Assembly: GCA_963969345.1 (NCBI GenBank)
Contig: OZ017769.1
Location: 10,357,725 to 10,421,724, forward strand
DNA length: 64,000 nucleotides
Source of the DNA: Turbatrix aceti
Taxonomy: Eukaryota > Nematoda > Chromadorea > Rhabditida > Panagrolaimidae
Reading direction: 5' to 3'
The position numbers were made by a program, and so were the translations under genes. Of the stretch, positions 21,859-34,702 are shown in pieces. Each line of letters opens with the position of its first letter. Within the stretch, counting starts at the first letter, position 1. The notes beneath the pieces were generated by a model. The model did not search any database. It saw only the letters and a program-made list of their open reading frames with translations, and was not told the DNA's origin.

Positions 21859-23266
21859 TCAATAAACTCTGATCAATCCATTGGTGCGTGAAACGTCTAT
21901 CGAATGAGTACGAACACCGGACACACTCTTAACTGCAGTCATCGGATTGCCATTTAGTGAATAAGAAACGTGAGAACGAATATATTTCAGTTGTCGTCTA
22001 ATATCTGACGACATGGCCAGTAAAAACCAGCATTGGCTAAACATGACAATATCGCAGATGAAAGGTACAGTTCTTATCGCCCATTTGATAAAGTTGCGAT
22101 CAATGGAATCACTTGATATGAGTCCAATTCCAACACAGATCTAGAAAAAAAAAGTTGTATTGATACGGTTGGTCTGTTAAGAAGAACAATTATTGTAGTC
22201 AACAAATAAAAAACTGTATTTAGCGCCTACAACTCACCTGAAATACAATGAATACAAATTCACAGGATCCAAGTACGGCAGAATAGAGAGCTAGTTTGAA
22301 TTCTTTTCTGTTGACTTTTTTGGACTTCAGAAGTTGAAAGATTACAAAACAGTTAAAATAAGTGGATACCGAGCAACAAAGAATTGCGACAAGGACCACA
22401 AGTGTATGTTCGGTCAAATAAACTGGCAGAAGTTTTGTAAAATAGTCAAATCTGTATCGACTGTAATAAACCATGACACATCCTCCGGCGTAAAATGGCT
22501 GCCAGACAAGAGGCAGGGGAATTATGTAAATCAGAATGAGAATTCGGTTAGTGTAGTCTGTCCAAAATGTACGTGCACCCATAGGCCAGGCGAGTAGGCT
22601 ATAACGGTTGAACGATATGATGAGAACATTCAGGCAGATTGCAAAGTAACTGTAGTATGTAATGCTAACGACAATGGATACCAGAAAGTGTTTGTCTATG
22701 AACCACTCGAAAAGAGGCATAAAATAAGATGCTTCACCTAGACGAGTTAAAAATGGAAGTGCTAGGATTATTAGAGTGCTCTGAAATTAAAAAAAAACAT
22801 ATTATTTAATACAGAAATGATTTTAACCTTCAATAATAAATATTATACATATCTTAAATCGTAAATTTTTAACACCTTAAACTCATAAATTTTTAAATTT
22901 TGATATTAAATGTTGACTAAATATTCATACCAATGTAAGGCTCCTTTTTTTAGCCAAGCTCAAATTCAAGTCTTCAAGGTTTGCCTTGTACCAATTTTAC
23001 TCCCTGACTACAATACATTTTTCACAAATTCAGTAACTTACAGGTATGAATGAAAACAATACTATTCGGTAGAACCCTTCTTTAAAAATCTTTGGTCCAT
23101 GGGGTCGTAGAAGCACGAACATGATAAGGCTTTGTATCAAAATTGTTGGTATGTTGTACGTATAAGGGACAAGAGCCATCACATTGAGAAGTATCACCTC
23201 CCATTCCGGCAATGGTAAGATGTTAGCCTTGGCTGGATCGCAGGACAATGGAACATACTTTTCCAT
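21859..23266 (-). CDS. Srg/Srv-like serpentine chemoreceptor 11 (3 exons, MEK/SCDP subgroup)
   Basis: Exons at 23266-23042, 22780-22238 and 22140-21859 give about 349 residues, the same as receptor 6. It starts MEKYVPLSCDPAKAN, then FNRYSLLAWPMGARTFW, a TDYTNRI loop, YAGGCV and SQCWFLLAMSSDIRRQL. The long tail ends SRTNGLIRVY. Intron 1 is 261 bp. An in-frame extension upstream of the chosen ATG exists, but the MEK start matches receptors 6 and 12. Intact, and close to the frameshifted receptor 12, so the two are recent duplicates. Confidence 0.86.
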
Positions 23267-24659
23267 TGTGTTGATGTTTATACGGCAATGTTTATAGATA
23301 AGAATTGTTAAAAATATTAGTATTAAAATACTTATAAAAAAGTAAGAATAAAAAATAGTATTGAAGTTCAGCACGCGTTCTTGTGACATGGCATTTTTGT
23401 ACCGGGGAGGAGTCAGTCTGAATATACCACACGTTGTTGTGGTTGAGTACGTCACAAAGGAATAGAAAAATAACCATATCAATTTTTTTTGTTTTTTTTT
23501 GTCAAAAATTCATTGGTTAATCTATGTACGTAGTTTTAAACTTTTTAGATATACATATATTATTTTTCATTAACATGTCGCTAGCAGAAAATATACTGCA
23601 ATTATGGTGTAGTTTATAGAATTGCAAAATTATACAGTATTTCAGTATATACTACTGTTCTGTTTTGCTATAGTTAAAGCACACAACTGTTTTAAATAAT
23701 AAAAAATAATAAAATGAAATAATACATGTAAAATTTTTAATATAATACTTGTCGCGGTATTGAGACCACCAACATAATACAATATATAATATTATGTTTG
23801 TTCAAAATGTTTTTATGTTTTTTTGGTACCGAGTATTTTTTTCATTGGCAGTTTCAAACTTTACTTTACTTTACTTTATTACTCTTACTCGTGCATAATT
23901 ACTCATTACAAAATTAAAGAGACAGTGATGAGTATCGAGATTGCACGAAGAGGGCGCCGTCACTTAGCATGAGCGTTCTGGAACTTCCAGAACTGGAAGG
24001 CCGAGAGCCGATGGAGGGAGGTTGCGTACCTGTCCTTGAGCTTCGTGCGTTGACGGATGAAGTCTGATTGCAGTTTCAAACAGTATTGCTGATTATGTAT
24101 GTGAAACAATTTTTTTGATTTGTTTTTATTGTGCACCAGAAAGGTTCATAAACGCAAATGAAGAAAAAAAGCTAAAACAAAATTACGTGTTAATGAAAAA
24201 GAATGGTGTCTTATTTTTCGACATGATGCATCGGTAACACGCAACCAATTTGATGAATTACTCATGTTGTTCAGTCTGTAGTTATTGCAAATTGCAATAT
24301 TCAGATTTCTTGATTTGGCCTTAACGCATCGTTAAATCGAAAAAATCAAAAACTTTTTTAAAAAAGCGATCGAATCTCTAAACTTTTTTTAAGTAAAAGC
24401 AGAACAGTGTTCTTTCAACATCAAAAACAATACAAATTTATTTCTACAGTTCGGCAACATGAAACAGAACGATATGTATGTATTTGCAAATTAAATCAAT
24501 TTTTTTTGTCTAATTACATGATTTACAATAAATCACAATGAGCATTTACCCCTTTGGACATACAATAAGTTACAAGGATGTAGAGTCCGCTTGTTGTCCG
24601 ATACGTGGTTTTTCAGCAATGCTGAGGCTTCATCATCACCCATTATCATCATTATACAA
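23267..24659. other. intergenic with a LINE 3' end
   Basis: Apart from the LINE tail at 23848-24081, this AT-rich region has no recognised coding exon. Confidence 0.4.
23848..24081 (-). mobile_element. 5'-truncated LINE 3' end, family B, 12-bp target duplication
   Basis: GCAGTTTCAAAC at 23848-23859 and 24070-24081 flanks a 210-bp insert. On the minus strand it ends in an (AAAGT)n tail (plus-strand TTTACTTTACTTTACTTTATT). It shares ACAGTGATGAGTATCGAG and GCACGAAGAGGGCGCCGTC with the copy at 44380. Confidence 0.87.
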
Positions 24660-25861
24660 TCAATAAACTCTGACCATGCCGTTGCCACGTGAAAACTCCA
24701 TTGAGCGTGACGGAACACCAGATAACTGTCTCTTAGAAGCTGTGATACGGTTTCCATTTAGGGATTCAGATATGTGGGAGCCTATGCACTTGAGCTGTCG
24801 TCTGATATCTGATGACATGGCCAGTAGAAACCAGCATTGGCTGAATATAACAATGTCACAAATAAAAGGTATGCTTCTCATTGACCATTTGATAAAGTTT
24901 TGACTAATGGAGTTACTTGAAATCAGAAATACTCCAAGGCATATCTGAAAAAAATTGTTACTGATAATGTTGGTCTTTCAGAAAAAGTTTTGTAGTTCGT
25001 TAGACAAAACACAAAAACAGTGCGCTGGCGACGTACCTGAAATACAATAAAGACAAATTCACAGCTTCCCAGAACGGCAGAATACAAAGCCAACTTGAAT
25101 TCTTTTACGTTGATTTTTTTGGACTTTAATAGGTGAAAGATCACATAACAGTTAAAATAAGTAGACATGTGAGCAACAAATAATTGCGACAAAAACTACA
25201 AGAGTGTGCTCTGTTAAAAAAACAGGCAACACTTTGGTAAAATAGTCAAATCTGTATCGCCCGTAAAAAATCTGGACACATCCACCTGCGTAAAATGGCT
25301 GCCATACAAGGGGTAAAGGAAATATGTATATCACGATCAAAACTCGGTTTGTGTAGTCTTGCCAAAATGTTCTGGCACCCATTGGCCAAGCAAGTAGGCT
25401 ATAGCGATTGAAAGCTATGATAAGCACGTTCAGGCAGATAGTGAAGTAACTGTAGTACGTGATGCTAACGACGATGGCAACCAGAAAGTGCCTGTCCATA
25501 AACCACTCATAAAAATGCAGAAATAAAGACGAATCTCCAAGTCTGCACAACAATGGTAGAGCTATGATCGTTATAGTGCTCTGAAATGTCACATAACATT
25601 TGACATTATCGTTTCGTCGTTGCTCCAACCTACAGGTATAAATGAAAACAACACGATTCGGTAAAATCCTTCTTTAAACATCTTTGGTCCGTGAGGTCGT
25701 AAAAGTACGTACACTATCAGACACTGAATGACAAGTGTTGGAATCATGTAGACGTAGGGAACAAATGCCATCACATCGAGAAGTATGGACTCCCATCTCG
25801 GTAAAGGTGCAATATTTGCTTTATTTGCAGGATCACAAGACAACAAAAGATACTTCTCCAT
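24660..25861 (-). pseudogene. Srg/Srv-like serpentine chemoreceptor 12, frameshifted
   Basis: Exon-equivalents are 25861-25634, 25580-25037 (544 nt) and 24944-24660. It is a MEK/SCDP-subgroup member (MEKYLLLSCDPANKAN) with FNRYSLLAWPMGARTFW, YAGGCV and CWFLLAMSSDIRRQL. In TM5, at about 25161-25175, one extra base relative to receptor 11 (14 bases where receptor 11 has 13, before GAGCAACAAA) shifts the frame after codon 213, and translation stops soon after. The downstream frame resumes with STYFNCYVIFHLL and is otherwise intact. Splice sites are normal, so inactivation is probably recent. Confidence 0.8.
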
Positions 25862-26889
25862 TTTAACGGGTTTTTACGGCAGTGTGCATAAAAATTGTTA
25901 ACGGTGGTTGCGACGATTATACAAAACAAGAACAAAAAAATAATAATTAGAAGACATCAGAATGTATTTACATCTTACGCGTTCATGAAAACTAACAATA
26001 TTTTGTTGTAAGGCGGGGTTTACCCTTAAAATATGGTTAAAGAAGTTCAATGCGGTTAACGAATTTTTTGTTTTTTAATTGTTTATCTTTTTTATTCCGA
26101 GGTTAGTACAATTATTTTTTAGCCTGCCCTTTTATATTGTATTACGGTCGTTAATGGCACGATGTACATGCAATTGCAACATTTCGTTGCATTGGACTAA
26201 ACATACTTGCATTATTGTACTGTTAAAGTTTTCAAAACTGAATGTCAGAACCTTACGAATCGCCATCATCATCTTCATCACCTTCTGACTGTTCATTGTA
26301 GTGTTGTATGATATAGTGCGTACGAGTTAGAGAATATAAAAAAAACAATATCAGAACATTAATTGTCAAAAAATTGGTTGTCATAATTCAAAATGTATCC
26401 AACTCAACAAATCTAAATCTGAAAAAAAAGTTTGTTGTATATTGCCAGCACGCAATCAACTTTGAAGTACGTGTAGAAATGCGTCATCATGACGCATTCA
26501 GAGAACTATAATATTATTTATTTCTGATGTAAGGTTAATACTGTCGTTTAATGAAGAATTTAATTATAATATATTAACGAAAAATGTCTTTCTTTACTAC
26601 GTATGTGGTAGAACGTGGTTTATTACAAATTGGCCCGTATCGATGAAAAATTGACACATGTGGCGTTGCGCGTTCACGCGTAGTTGAACTGAACAGAGAT
26701 CAGAACAAAACGAGTGAAACTAAACATAAATTGTTTTACATGAAATATTGTAATCAATTGTAATCAGTCAACATGCAATTTGTAAATACAATTTTTATTT
26801 ACATATGTACACATACAGGAGACAGACCGTGTTACAAAGTACGCAAAACACGGTGCGAATAAGATTTTTTATAAACACCAAAAAAAGCA
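25862..26889. other. intergenic, about 1 kb
   Basis: AT-rich DNA upstream of receptor 12 and downstream of receptor 13. No coding exon or repeat was recognised. Confidence 0.4.
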
Positions 26890-28050
26890 TTAGTACAATT
26901 TGATGGATACGTTTGCATGATTAAAAGATGTCTCGGCGGTTCGAGTAGGAGCATGTGACGCCCATCTCGCGGAAGGCAGATCGTATTTTTTGCCGGTAAT
27001 CGTTGAAGATATCTGTGCCCGAAAGTATTGCACCTGTCGTCTGATATCCGAACACATGGCAAGCAGAAACCAGCATTGACTGAGCAATACTACATCGCAG
27101 ATGAAGGGTACGCTTCGGACCCCCCACATAACCATGTTTGTGTCAATCGCCATGTTTCCTATTACCAATAGCGCGAGGCACACCTGAAATAATTTTTTTA
27201 GAAAAAAATCGTTCATATCAGCTCACCTGAAAAAAAATAAACACAAATTGGCATCCACCAAGTACCGCAGCGTACAGAGCCAATCTGAACTCCTTGGCAT
27301 TGGTCCGTTTTGATCTTATAAGATGAAATAACACGTAGCAATTGAAATAAGTAGAAACTGTGCAGCAGATGATTGCCACAAGTGTCATCAAGATTTGCTC
27401 AGTCAAGAATATCGGTAACTTGTATGTAAAATAATCAAATCTATACCCTCCCTGTATTTTCATAACGCAACCTTCTGCGTAAAATATCTGCCAGATGAGT
27501 GCAAATGGAAAAATGTAGATAAAGAGCAGAATTTTCCACGTGTTGTATTCCCAGAACGTTCGAGCACAGAGAGGCCAAGCGAGGAGGCTGTAGCGATTGA
27601 ATGATATTGTAAGGATGTTCAGACAGATGGTGAAGTATGAGTAATAGGTTATACCAACGATGATGGCTACCAAAAAATTTTTGTCGGTAAACCAGATAAA
27701 CATGTCTTCGAGAATTGTGGAATCGCCGAAACGGGTTAGAAAGGGAAGCGTTATTATTATTAGCGTGCTCTAAAAACGCATTACTAACTTAAAAAGTACC
27801 ATCTAAACCAAATTACTGAGAACAAAAAACTTACCGGAATAAAAGAAAACAAAACAATTCGATAAAATCCTTCATTAAATATTTTAGGATGATTTGGTCG
27901 TAACAGAACGTACATTATCATGAGTTGAAAAACAATTGTTGGAATGTTGTAAACATAAGGAACGAATGCCATTAAATTGAGTAACGTGACTTTCCACTCC
28001 GGTATTACGAGATTTGTTATGTTCACTGCGTTTTCGTTACAGAATGACAT
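26890..28050 (-). CDS. Srg/Srv-like serpentine chemoreceptor 13 (3 exons)
   Basis: Exons at 28050-27835, 27769-27227 and 27183-26890 give about 350 residues. It starts MSFCNENAVNITNL with an NIT sequon. Exon 2 has FNRYSLLAWPLCARTFW and YAEGCV, and TM7 ends CWFLLAMCSDIRRQV with a 40-plus residue polar tail (HANVSIKLY). Exon 3 starts V-C like receptor 6. A TTCTAG site lies about 5 nt before the ATG. No disruption was seen. Confidence 0.86.
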
Positions 28051-29522
28051 ATTGCCTAGAACTAGAATAGAGACTATAGAACAGAGGACTTAATAATTAA
28101 AGTGGAATGTTATCGTTAATAATCCTCGTGGCGCTGAATAATACAAGCTATGAGAATAACAATATTCCCATACAATATCATACATTTTAGTTGTTACGGT
28201 GCGTTTTGTATTGTTCTTTTGTTTCTGTTTTCACGTATACTAAACGCACGCTAATCCTTTCGCGTTACAGATGTTTAAAGAAAAAATATGTATTATCGTG
28301 TTTTGAGCAAAGTTTGTTCTTCAAAAAATGCTAAAAAAATGACATAATAAAATATCAGGATCTGTTCACCGGAATAAATCAAACTCAAGGGTAAAAATGA
28401 GCAAGGTCAACTTATAGAACAGTTGACAAGGTCGCGTTGCTGCAACTTGCGGGCACTATCGAGTAGTGAACTTTAGTAAATTCACAAATCAAAAAAATTT
28501 TGAATGCAATTTTTTAAATGAAGCTACAGTATATTTTTAGCGTCAGGTCGTGGATATGTGAAATGCTTCTTTCGGCGTGCGGTAGGCGCAGCGTTCCACG
28601 ACGCAACAGGGCAAATAAAAAATGGTAAAAATAATGGAAGCGTATTTTTAACACTAAAGTGCACACATTTTGAAAACATTTTAGACCTCCTTATAACTGC
28701 TCGGATATGTTATCAGACAGCAGTCTATGCTAATGTCTCTAGTCTGTGTAAATAGTGTCTAGTAGGAAATTGTTCCTTAGGGATGCCCCGCGATATACAT
28801 AATGTTACTACATTCAAATTGCTAAACAATACAAAAACAATTTTTTTTTCTGTGTTTTAATGCTGTCTATTTTTGCACCTTCATACCGTATTCAAAAACA
28901 AAATTGCGACCAGCAGTGTCATCCATTTCTTGAGGTTATGAACTTTTCAAACAACATTCCGATAAATCTGCAAAGTACGTAGCACTTTTAATGCTCGACT
29001 CAAGTGAGCACAAATTAATGAAAACAAGTTACTAAAGTTACTAATTAAAGCTACAAAAAATAATTTCTGTTCTTTTTTGAGTTTTATAAAAACGCACTTG
29101 ATGATAGATATATATTTTTATATATTTCACCATTATTCAGTGGTTAGTTATCATTAGACCAGATGTTAGGAGGCACAAAGATATAATATAAATATATATA
29201 TGTCATCGTATTAGCACAGTATACTTTCAAGATGAATTGTTGCGCTCCATTAATCATTGCGTGTTATTAATGCCAATCTACCACGCGCACCTGCGTAGGT
29301 AAATTAATTGAGCTAGTATTTTTGAATCATTTTTTCATTTGTTCTTTCTTTTATGTTATTGTTACCTTTTTCTTCACCCCATTTTCTCGTCACGCAAAGA
29401 CTATTGACGACTGTTTTTCTAAATACTAAAATTTTTTATTTTTTATCTTGGAAAGTTCAGGGGTATAAAAACGTACAATTTTTGTCTGTTACAATAACTA
29501 TCAATACAAAAAAGTATTTAAT
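28051..29522. other. intergenic with a short family-A LINE tail (about 29113-29178)
   Basis: TTTCACCATTATTCAGTGG through AGATGTTAGGAGGCACAAA at about 29126-29179 is a very short 5'-truncated family-A LINE end on the minus strand. AGATATA on both sides may be its target duplication. The rest shows no coding exon. Confidence 0.55.
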
Positions 29523-30710
29523 TCAATAGATTCGAATACAGTCAGTCTTAATCCTTGGCTGACGAGTGTACTCAGACTGCGATACTTCGGCAGTGCGAGT
29601 CATGTTAATGGACGCAACCCGGATGAGAGACGGTCTGCCGATTGATTTGGCAATTACGGTAGACGCCACCGCGCTACGGATGTACTTGAGTTGTTTTCGG
29701 AGATCGGAACTCATGGCGAGGAGAAACCAGGACTGTGTGCCACAGATGCCGTCGGCGAGAAATGGTATAATTCTGAGCATCCACTTCATAAGTGAAAGAC
29801 TTGCTACCATACTGCTAGTCGCCATGTACACCCCAAAAATGACCTACAAATGAATTAAATTGAAATAAAAGTTAAATGAATGAATTCTTACTTCGATAAT
29901 GATAAAAAGCAGCTCACAAACCCCCAAAACAGCGGCATAAATTGCCAGTCTCATTTCTTTTGCTTTGGAATTTGGGGACTTCAACAAATGATAGACAACA
30001 TACGCGTTAAAATATGTCGACAAACTTGCAGTTGTAATTAGCACAAGAACAATCAAAACTTGTTGTTGAAGAATCATTGGAACGCTCTTGACATTGTAAT
30101 CCAGCCGATAGCCTCCGTTGTAAACCTGAACACAGCCTCCGGCGTAGTAAATGGGCCAAATGACAGTGAACGGAAAAAGATAAATCACAATTAAAACTTT
30201 GTTTGTGTTTTCAGACCACCAGTTACGGGATTTGAGAGGCCAGGCAAGAAGACTGTAGCGATTGAAAGCAATGGCTAGTATGCTGAGGCAGAGAGTATAG
30301 TAGCAGTAAAAGATTATGGTAATAATTGTTGCGACGATAAATGGTTTGTCTATCAGCCATTCGTACAGAGGTAAAAATGGTTCGAGGTCCGTAAAACGGG
30401 TCATGAATGGCAGGAAGAGTAGGATCACGATTCCCTAAAATTCAATTTTTTAAATTTTTCTCACAAAAATATTTAACCAAAATCTTACCGCAATCAATGA
30501 AAAACAAACAATTCGATAAAACCCCTCTTTGAAAATTTTAGGACTTTTTGGACGGCATAGCAACCATACCATTACGCATTGAATTAAAACGGTGGGAATG
30601 CTATAGCCGAGGGGTATGTAAGTTATCCAGTTGACAATAATTCGTTCGCTTTCTGGTATAGTGACATTTCGGACGGTGTGCAACAATTCGGGATTACAAA
30701 TATACCGCAT
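29523..30710 (-). CDS. Srg/Srv-like serpentine chemoreceptor 14 (3 exons, GIV subgroup)
   Basis: Exons at 30710-30489, 30434-29892 and 29843-29523 give about 361 residues. Exon 2 opens G-I-V instead of S-T-L, as in receptor 16, and exon 1 ends LIA rather than FIP. FNRYSLLAWPLKSRNWW replaces ARVFW, YAGGCV is kept, and TM7 is SWFLLAMSSDLRKQL with Ser for the usual Cys. The N-terminus MRYICNPELL has a Cys, and an NVT sequon follows. The tail is the second longest and basic. The acceptor AAATTTAG lies 3 nt before the ATG. Intact. Confidence 0.86.
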
Positions 30711-32183
30711 GCCTAAATTTCTTTATCATGGCACAAAACAAATTTAATAGCACCGACCAAAACGGATCAAAGCGAAAATTTATGAATAAGGAGGCAAGAA
30801 AGTGGGTAGGAAGTAGTGCATTATTTTGCGCTCTGTTGGGTCACGCAAGCACCGCCACTTGTCCGGTATCTTTTGTATCTCTTTCATGCGGTATTTTTGT
30901 TACGTTTTGGTGGAATAGTGTAGTAAAAAATTGGTAGATTTTTTGGGGATTTTATGAAACAATCAAAATTTGCTAACTTTTTTTCAAAGAAGCGGTTCCT
31001 AATATTTAATGCGAATCTCCTAAATTCTGATTCATTTGAATTAATTTTTGAAAAAATAGAATCAACTATTGTTTGCACTTTTAGCCTAATGGGATATAAT
31101 GTTATTAAGGAAGTCCAAAAGTCAAGCACTGTGTAGCTTCTCCAATTACAAACTTAAAAATATTGCGTGAAGAGTACATTAGCACCCCAAAAATGTACTA
31201 TTTGATTAATTTATTTGTACCGTAACAAAAAATAACTTCTGTTATTAGTTATGTTATATTATATTTACGTGCACTTCGGGAGCTACAAGTAGCTGACAAC
31301 TACGAAAATAATTGGGTTTTGTAGTTTGCATTGTTAAAAAATAGTCAAAATCAGTTTTTTTAACTAAAAATTTAATACATCAATTAATACATAATCGTCA
31401 AGCCAAATAACATCGGGTGCACTTTAGAAAACTTTAAAAATAGCACATTTTGAGTTACAAAAATGAACGCCATTTAGTAAGAAATAAGTTTTTTTGTCGC
31501 CAAAGTAAAAAGAGTGTTTTGTTGCGTTTTCCTTTTGTACCTTTCTGAAAAAAAGACTGACCAGACTGTATACTGACAACCGGATTCAAGCTGTCTGACC
31601 TGACCACAGTATCGTTGCGTGCTCAAGGGATTCCTCGTCGAGTCATCAACCATTGAAAACAGATTTTTTTGATCATAAACTTTTGGCAACGGAACATAAA
31701 TATTTACGTATGCATGTTTGTCTGTTCTTCGTGGTAATTTATATTTTCTACCTCCCACGTGGCCATCGTACGGAGTACAACAGAGCATGACCGTTGTTTA
31801 TTCATTGCTTTGTGTTTTTTTTTGTTAAAGCCAAAGACAATGGAAATGTATTAGTACATTTGTACAGAGACCCACAACTGAGTAACATAGAACGTGGGAA
31901 GGGTTCAAAGACAACTGGAACGCTGAAAAAATTATTTACAATGCGTTGAGAGAAACCATTCTGACGCTTGGCTTTCTTTCAAAAATTGACGAAAACAAGT
32001 TCTTGAGATTTACGGCGGATATCCGAGCCAATGAAACAGATAACCGCAACATATTTGCATTATCTTTATTTATTCAATATTTTTTTTGTTTTTTTTTGCC
32101 ACGCTAAGTTACAAAGACCAAAAACTACGCGGAGTATGAGAACATGTAGTTCAATGACAGATGGGAAATTTATTGCGTGCTAT
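30711..32183. other. intergenic, about 1.5 kb
   Basis: No confirmed gene. A minus-strand frame at 31474-31788 is open for 104 codons with ordinary amino-acid composition, but I recognise no domain and see no partner exon. Confidence 0.4.
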
Positions 32184-33312
32184 TTAAATTGCATTAACGG
32201 ATGCAATTCTAACAATAGAGGGTCTTCCTCCTGACTTTGATTTGCCTTCAACGGTAGATAATACATGGCTTTTGAGATAGTGAACTTGGCGACGGATATC
32301 CGAGCTCATGGCTAGAAGGAACCAGCAATGAGTGCACAGAACAATGTCTCCTAGGAATGGCACGCTTCGCATGGACCACTTGATGAAGTTCATGTCCATC
32401 TCGCCACCCATGATTATGACGCCAAAGCAGAGCTAAAAGCAGGGAAAATGTTGGTTTTTACGTCACAGGTGCGAAGAAGGCTCACCTGCACACCAATGAA
32501 CGCGAACTCGCATCCTCCGAGCACGGCCGCGTAAATAGCAAGCTTGAATTCTTTAGCCTTGGTATTTTTGGTTTTAATCAACTTGTAAATAACAGATACG
32601 TTAAAATAACCCGAAATTAAGCTGGTAATAATTAGGGCACCAACCATGAGTGTGTATTGCTGAAATACGACGGGTACCTTTTCAAAGTAGTAATCTATCC
32701 TGTATGCGCCGTTGGATATCTGAACACAGCCTCCTGCGTAGTAGACAGGCCAGATAAAGAATATCGGAATAATGTGGACAGCGGCTACGACTTTAGAAGT
32801 ATGAGCGTGCCACCAACCGCGGGCCTTGAGGGGCCAAGCAAGAAGACTGTAGCGATTGAACGCAATAGCGAGAATGTTGAGGCAGAGTGCGTGGTAACAG
32901 TAAAAAGTTAAGGTGACGATGGTGGCTACGAGGAAAGGCTTGTCGATGAACCAGATGTACATGCCAAAAAGAAGCGAAGCTTCCGGGAAACGGGTCATGA
33001 AGGGCATGAGGACCATGAGCGCTGCGCTCTGAAAAAATTGGAACAATAAACCACTTTTTTGAAGCTTCAACATTTAAAAATTTTACTTACATGTATCAAA
33101 GTAAACAAAACAATTTTGTAAAACCCAGATTTAAAAACATACTGCCCCCGGGGTTTCCAAATAACATAAATCATGATCAGCGTCATCAAAAATGTTGGTA
33201 TCATGTAGATAAAAGGCACAAATGCCAGCGCATTAATGACATGTCGCACCCATTGCGAGTCGCCGGTTTCAACTTTGTTGTAAACTTCGTTGGGTTGGCA
33301 TACACTATTCAT
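32184..33312 (-). CDS. Srg/Srv-like serpentine chemoreceptor 15 (3 exons)
   Basis: Exons at 33312-33091, 33028-32486 and 32432-32184 give about 337 residues. It starts MNSVCQPNEV and has WRP-like divergence in TM1 (YVIWKPRGQYVF), FNRYSLLAWPLKARGWW, YAGGCV and THCWFLLAMSSDIRRQV. The base composition of exon 2 is visibly more GC-rich than in receptors 1-9. Exon 1 ends TTGATACAT before GTAAGT, so the usual Pro at the junction is His. Intact, distant from the MPKC group and closest to receptors 14 and 16. Confidence 0.86.
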
Positions 33313-33993
33313 TCTCACAAAGATATTTGAAAGCTAGCCAACACTTGGAATTGTGATTTTAACACACTGTGAGTACACGTGAGTTCACCTAATCATTTGA
33401 TCATTTGTTACTATAATTTATGCCCTTGAGATTGTGTTATAACGTTAAAAAAACTTTGGATTGCACTGCTCTAATGAGCACCTGGAGACGTTTATGTATA
33501 ATAAATTGGTACTTCAAAAAACATTAGGAGTGTTTCTACTATTAGAAGAACGTGGTGCAAGAGAACTAACATAAGTAGTTGTTAACGTAGATCCCTAGCG
33601 TAACCCTTGGTTAATTTCTTGAAACGTTGTCAGTATTCACGTGGCACAAAGGTTTCTGATCCCGCTCTTTTTTTGTGTGCAAACTTTTCCCCCGGGGTAG
33701 ATCATGTTTGGTGCATTACTTTAACCAGTAACATTTTAGCAATTTTAAATAAAAAAAATGAAAAACGCATGCATTTTGACTGTGTTTGCAAACAAAGACA
33801 AACGAACAGCGGATAGTTTGTAAAACCCAGATTTGATACATATATTACATACATAAGTCCCCCGGTTAAAAAATGATAACTTGCATGATATTTTTTTTAC
33901 CGTTTTGTCAACACCGATTTTGGCATCATTTCCAAGATTTTACCAAAACTTTTTGTATATTTGGTAGCCTATTTTCGATCCCATCAAACCTAC
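33313..33993. other. gap where exons 2 and 3 of the orphan receptor exon would lie
   Basis: AT-rich. No TM3-TM7 coding could be found downstream of the orphan first exon before receptor 15 begins. Confidence 0.45.
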
Positions 33994-34209
33994 CGAAATC
34001 ATAGAATATTTAACGATAACATAAAATCCTTCTTGAAAAAGCTTTGGACTTGATCTTCGACCAAGGACGTAAAAAAACGTGAGTTGAAAGAATAGTGTAG
34101 GTACGGCATACAGCAATGGTAATAATGCGACATAGTTTGTCAAAGATTTTTCCCATTCTGGTATTACGGTAGCGGACTTTGTAGGATATTCTGAATTACA
34201 ATATGACAT
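33994..34209 (-). pseudogene. orphan receptor exon 1 (Srg/Srv-like gene fragment)
   Basis: The 72-codon exon MSYCNSEYPTKS.. has the N-terminal Cys, PEWEKSLTNYVALLP, TM1 with VLGRR, then KLFQEGFYVIVKYSMIS before donor GTAGGT. It is plainly homologous to exon 1 of receptors 13-16. No matching exon 2 or 3 follows on the minus strand before receptor 15 starts at 33312, so the gene is truncated, probably by deletion or partial duplication. No acceptor precedes the ATG. Confidence 0.75.
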
Positions 34210-34492
34210 CGTTAATAAAACCAAAAAATAACTGCTTTCGGAATAACGAAACTATATAGACTCCGTTTGGTGTACTGTTTTCCCGGCTTCTGGTCTCACA
34301 GGATTGTCACGAATAAAAACACGCATTGTTTACTTATTACTAAATACAATTTTTATACTTGTTGATATTATTTTAGTCTTTTGTCGATGTAAAAGGTCGT
34401 TTAGGTGGCACGGAATACACTTATACAGTATGCAAAGCAGGCAGTGTGCCAGAAATTGGTGTTATTTGTGACACGGAGAAAAAATGAGTGGG

Positions 34493-34523
34493 ATTTGGTT
34501 GCGAACAAAGTTCGCAACCAAAT
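34493..34523. repeat. 14-bp perfect inverted repeat with 3-nt loop
   Basis: ATTTGGTTGCGAAC at 34493-34506, AAA loop, GTTCGCAACCAAAT at 34510-34523. It lies about 175 bp left of the retrotransposon insertion. Confidence 0.85.
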
Positions 34524-34702
34524 ATGTTTGCAACGTGCAATTGACATGGTTCTCGACTGGAAAGTTTTTTGTGATACCTTTTTGGGGTTTTCTGGATACA
34601 ATTTCTGAATTTGTTTATTGCATGTATATTTTTTTGTCAAATTTCCAGGTCATTTATTTTGCACTTCTGTCTTGGTGTGGACATTGTTTTATTTATCAAC
34701 AC

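Noticed and set aside
31474..31788. 104-codon minus-strand frame
   Set aside because: No recognised motif, no splice partners; cannot be separated from chance.
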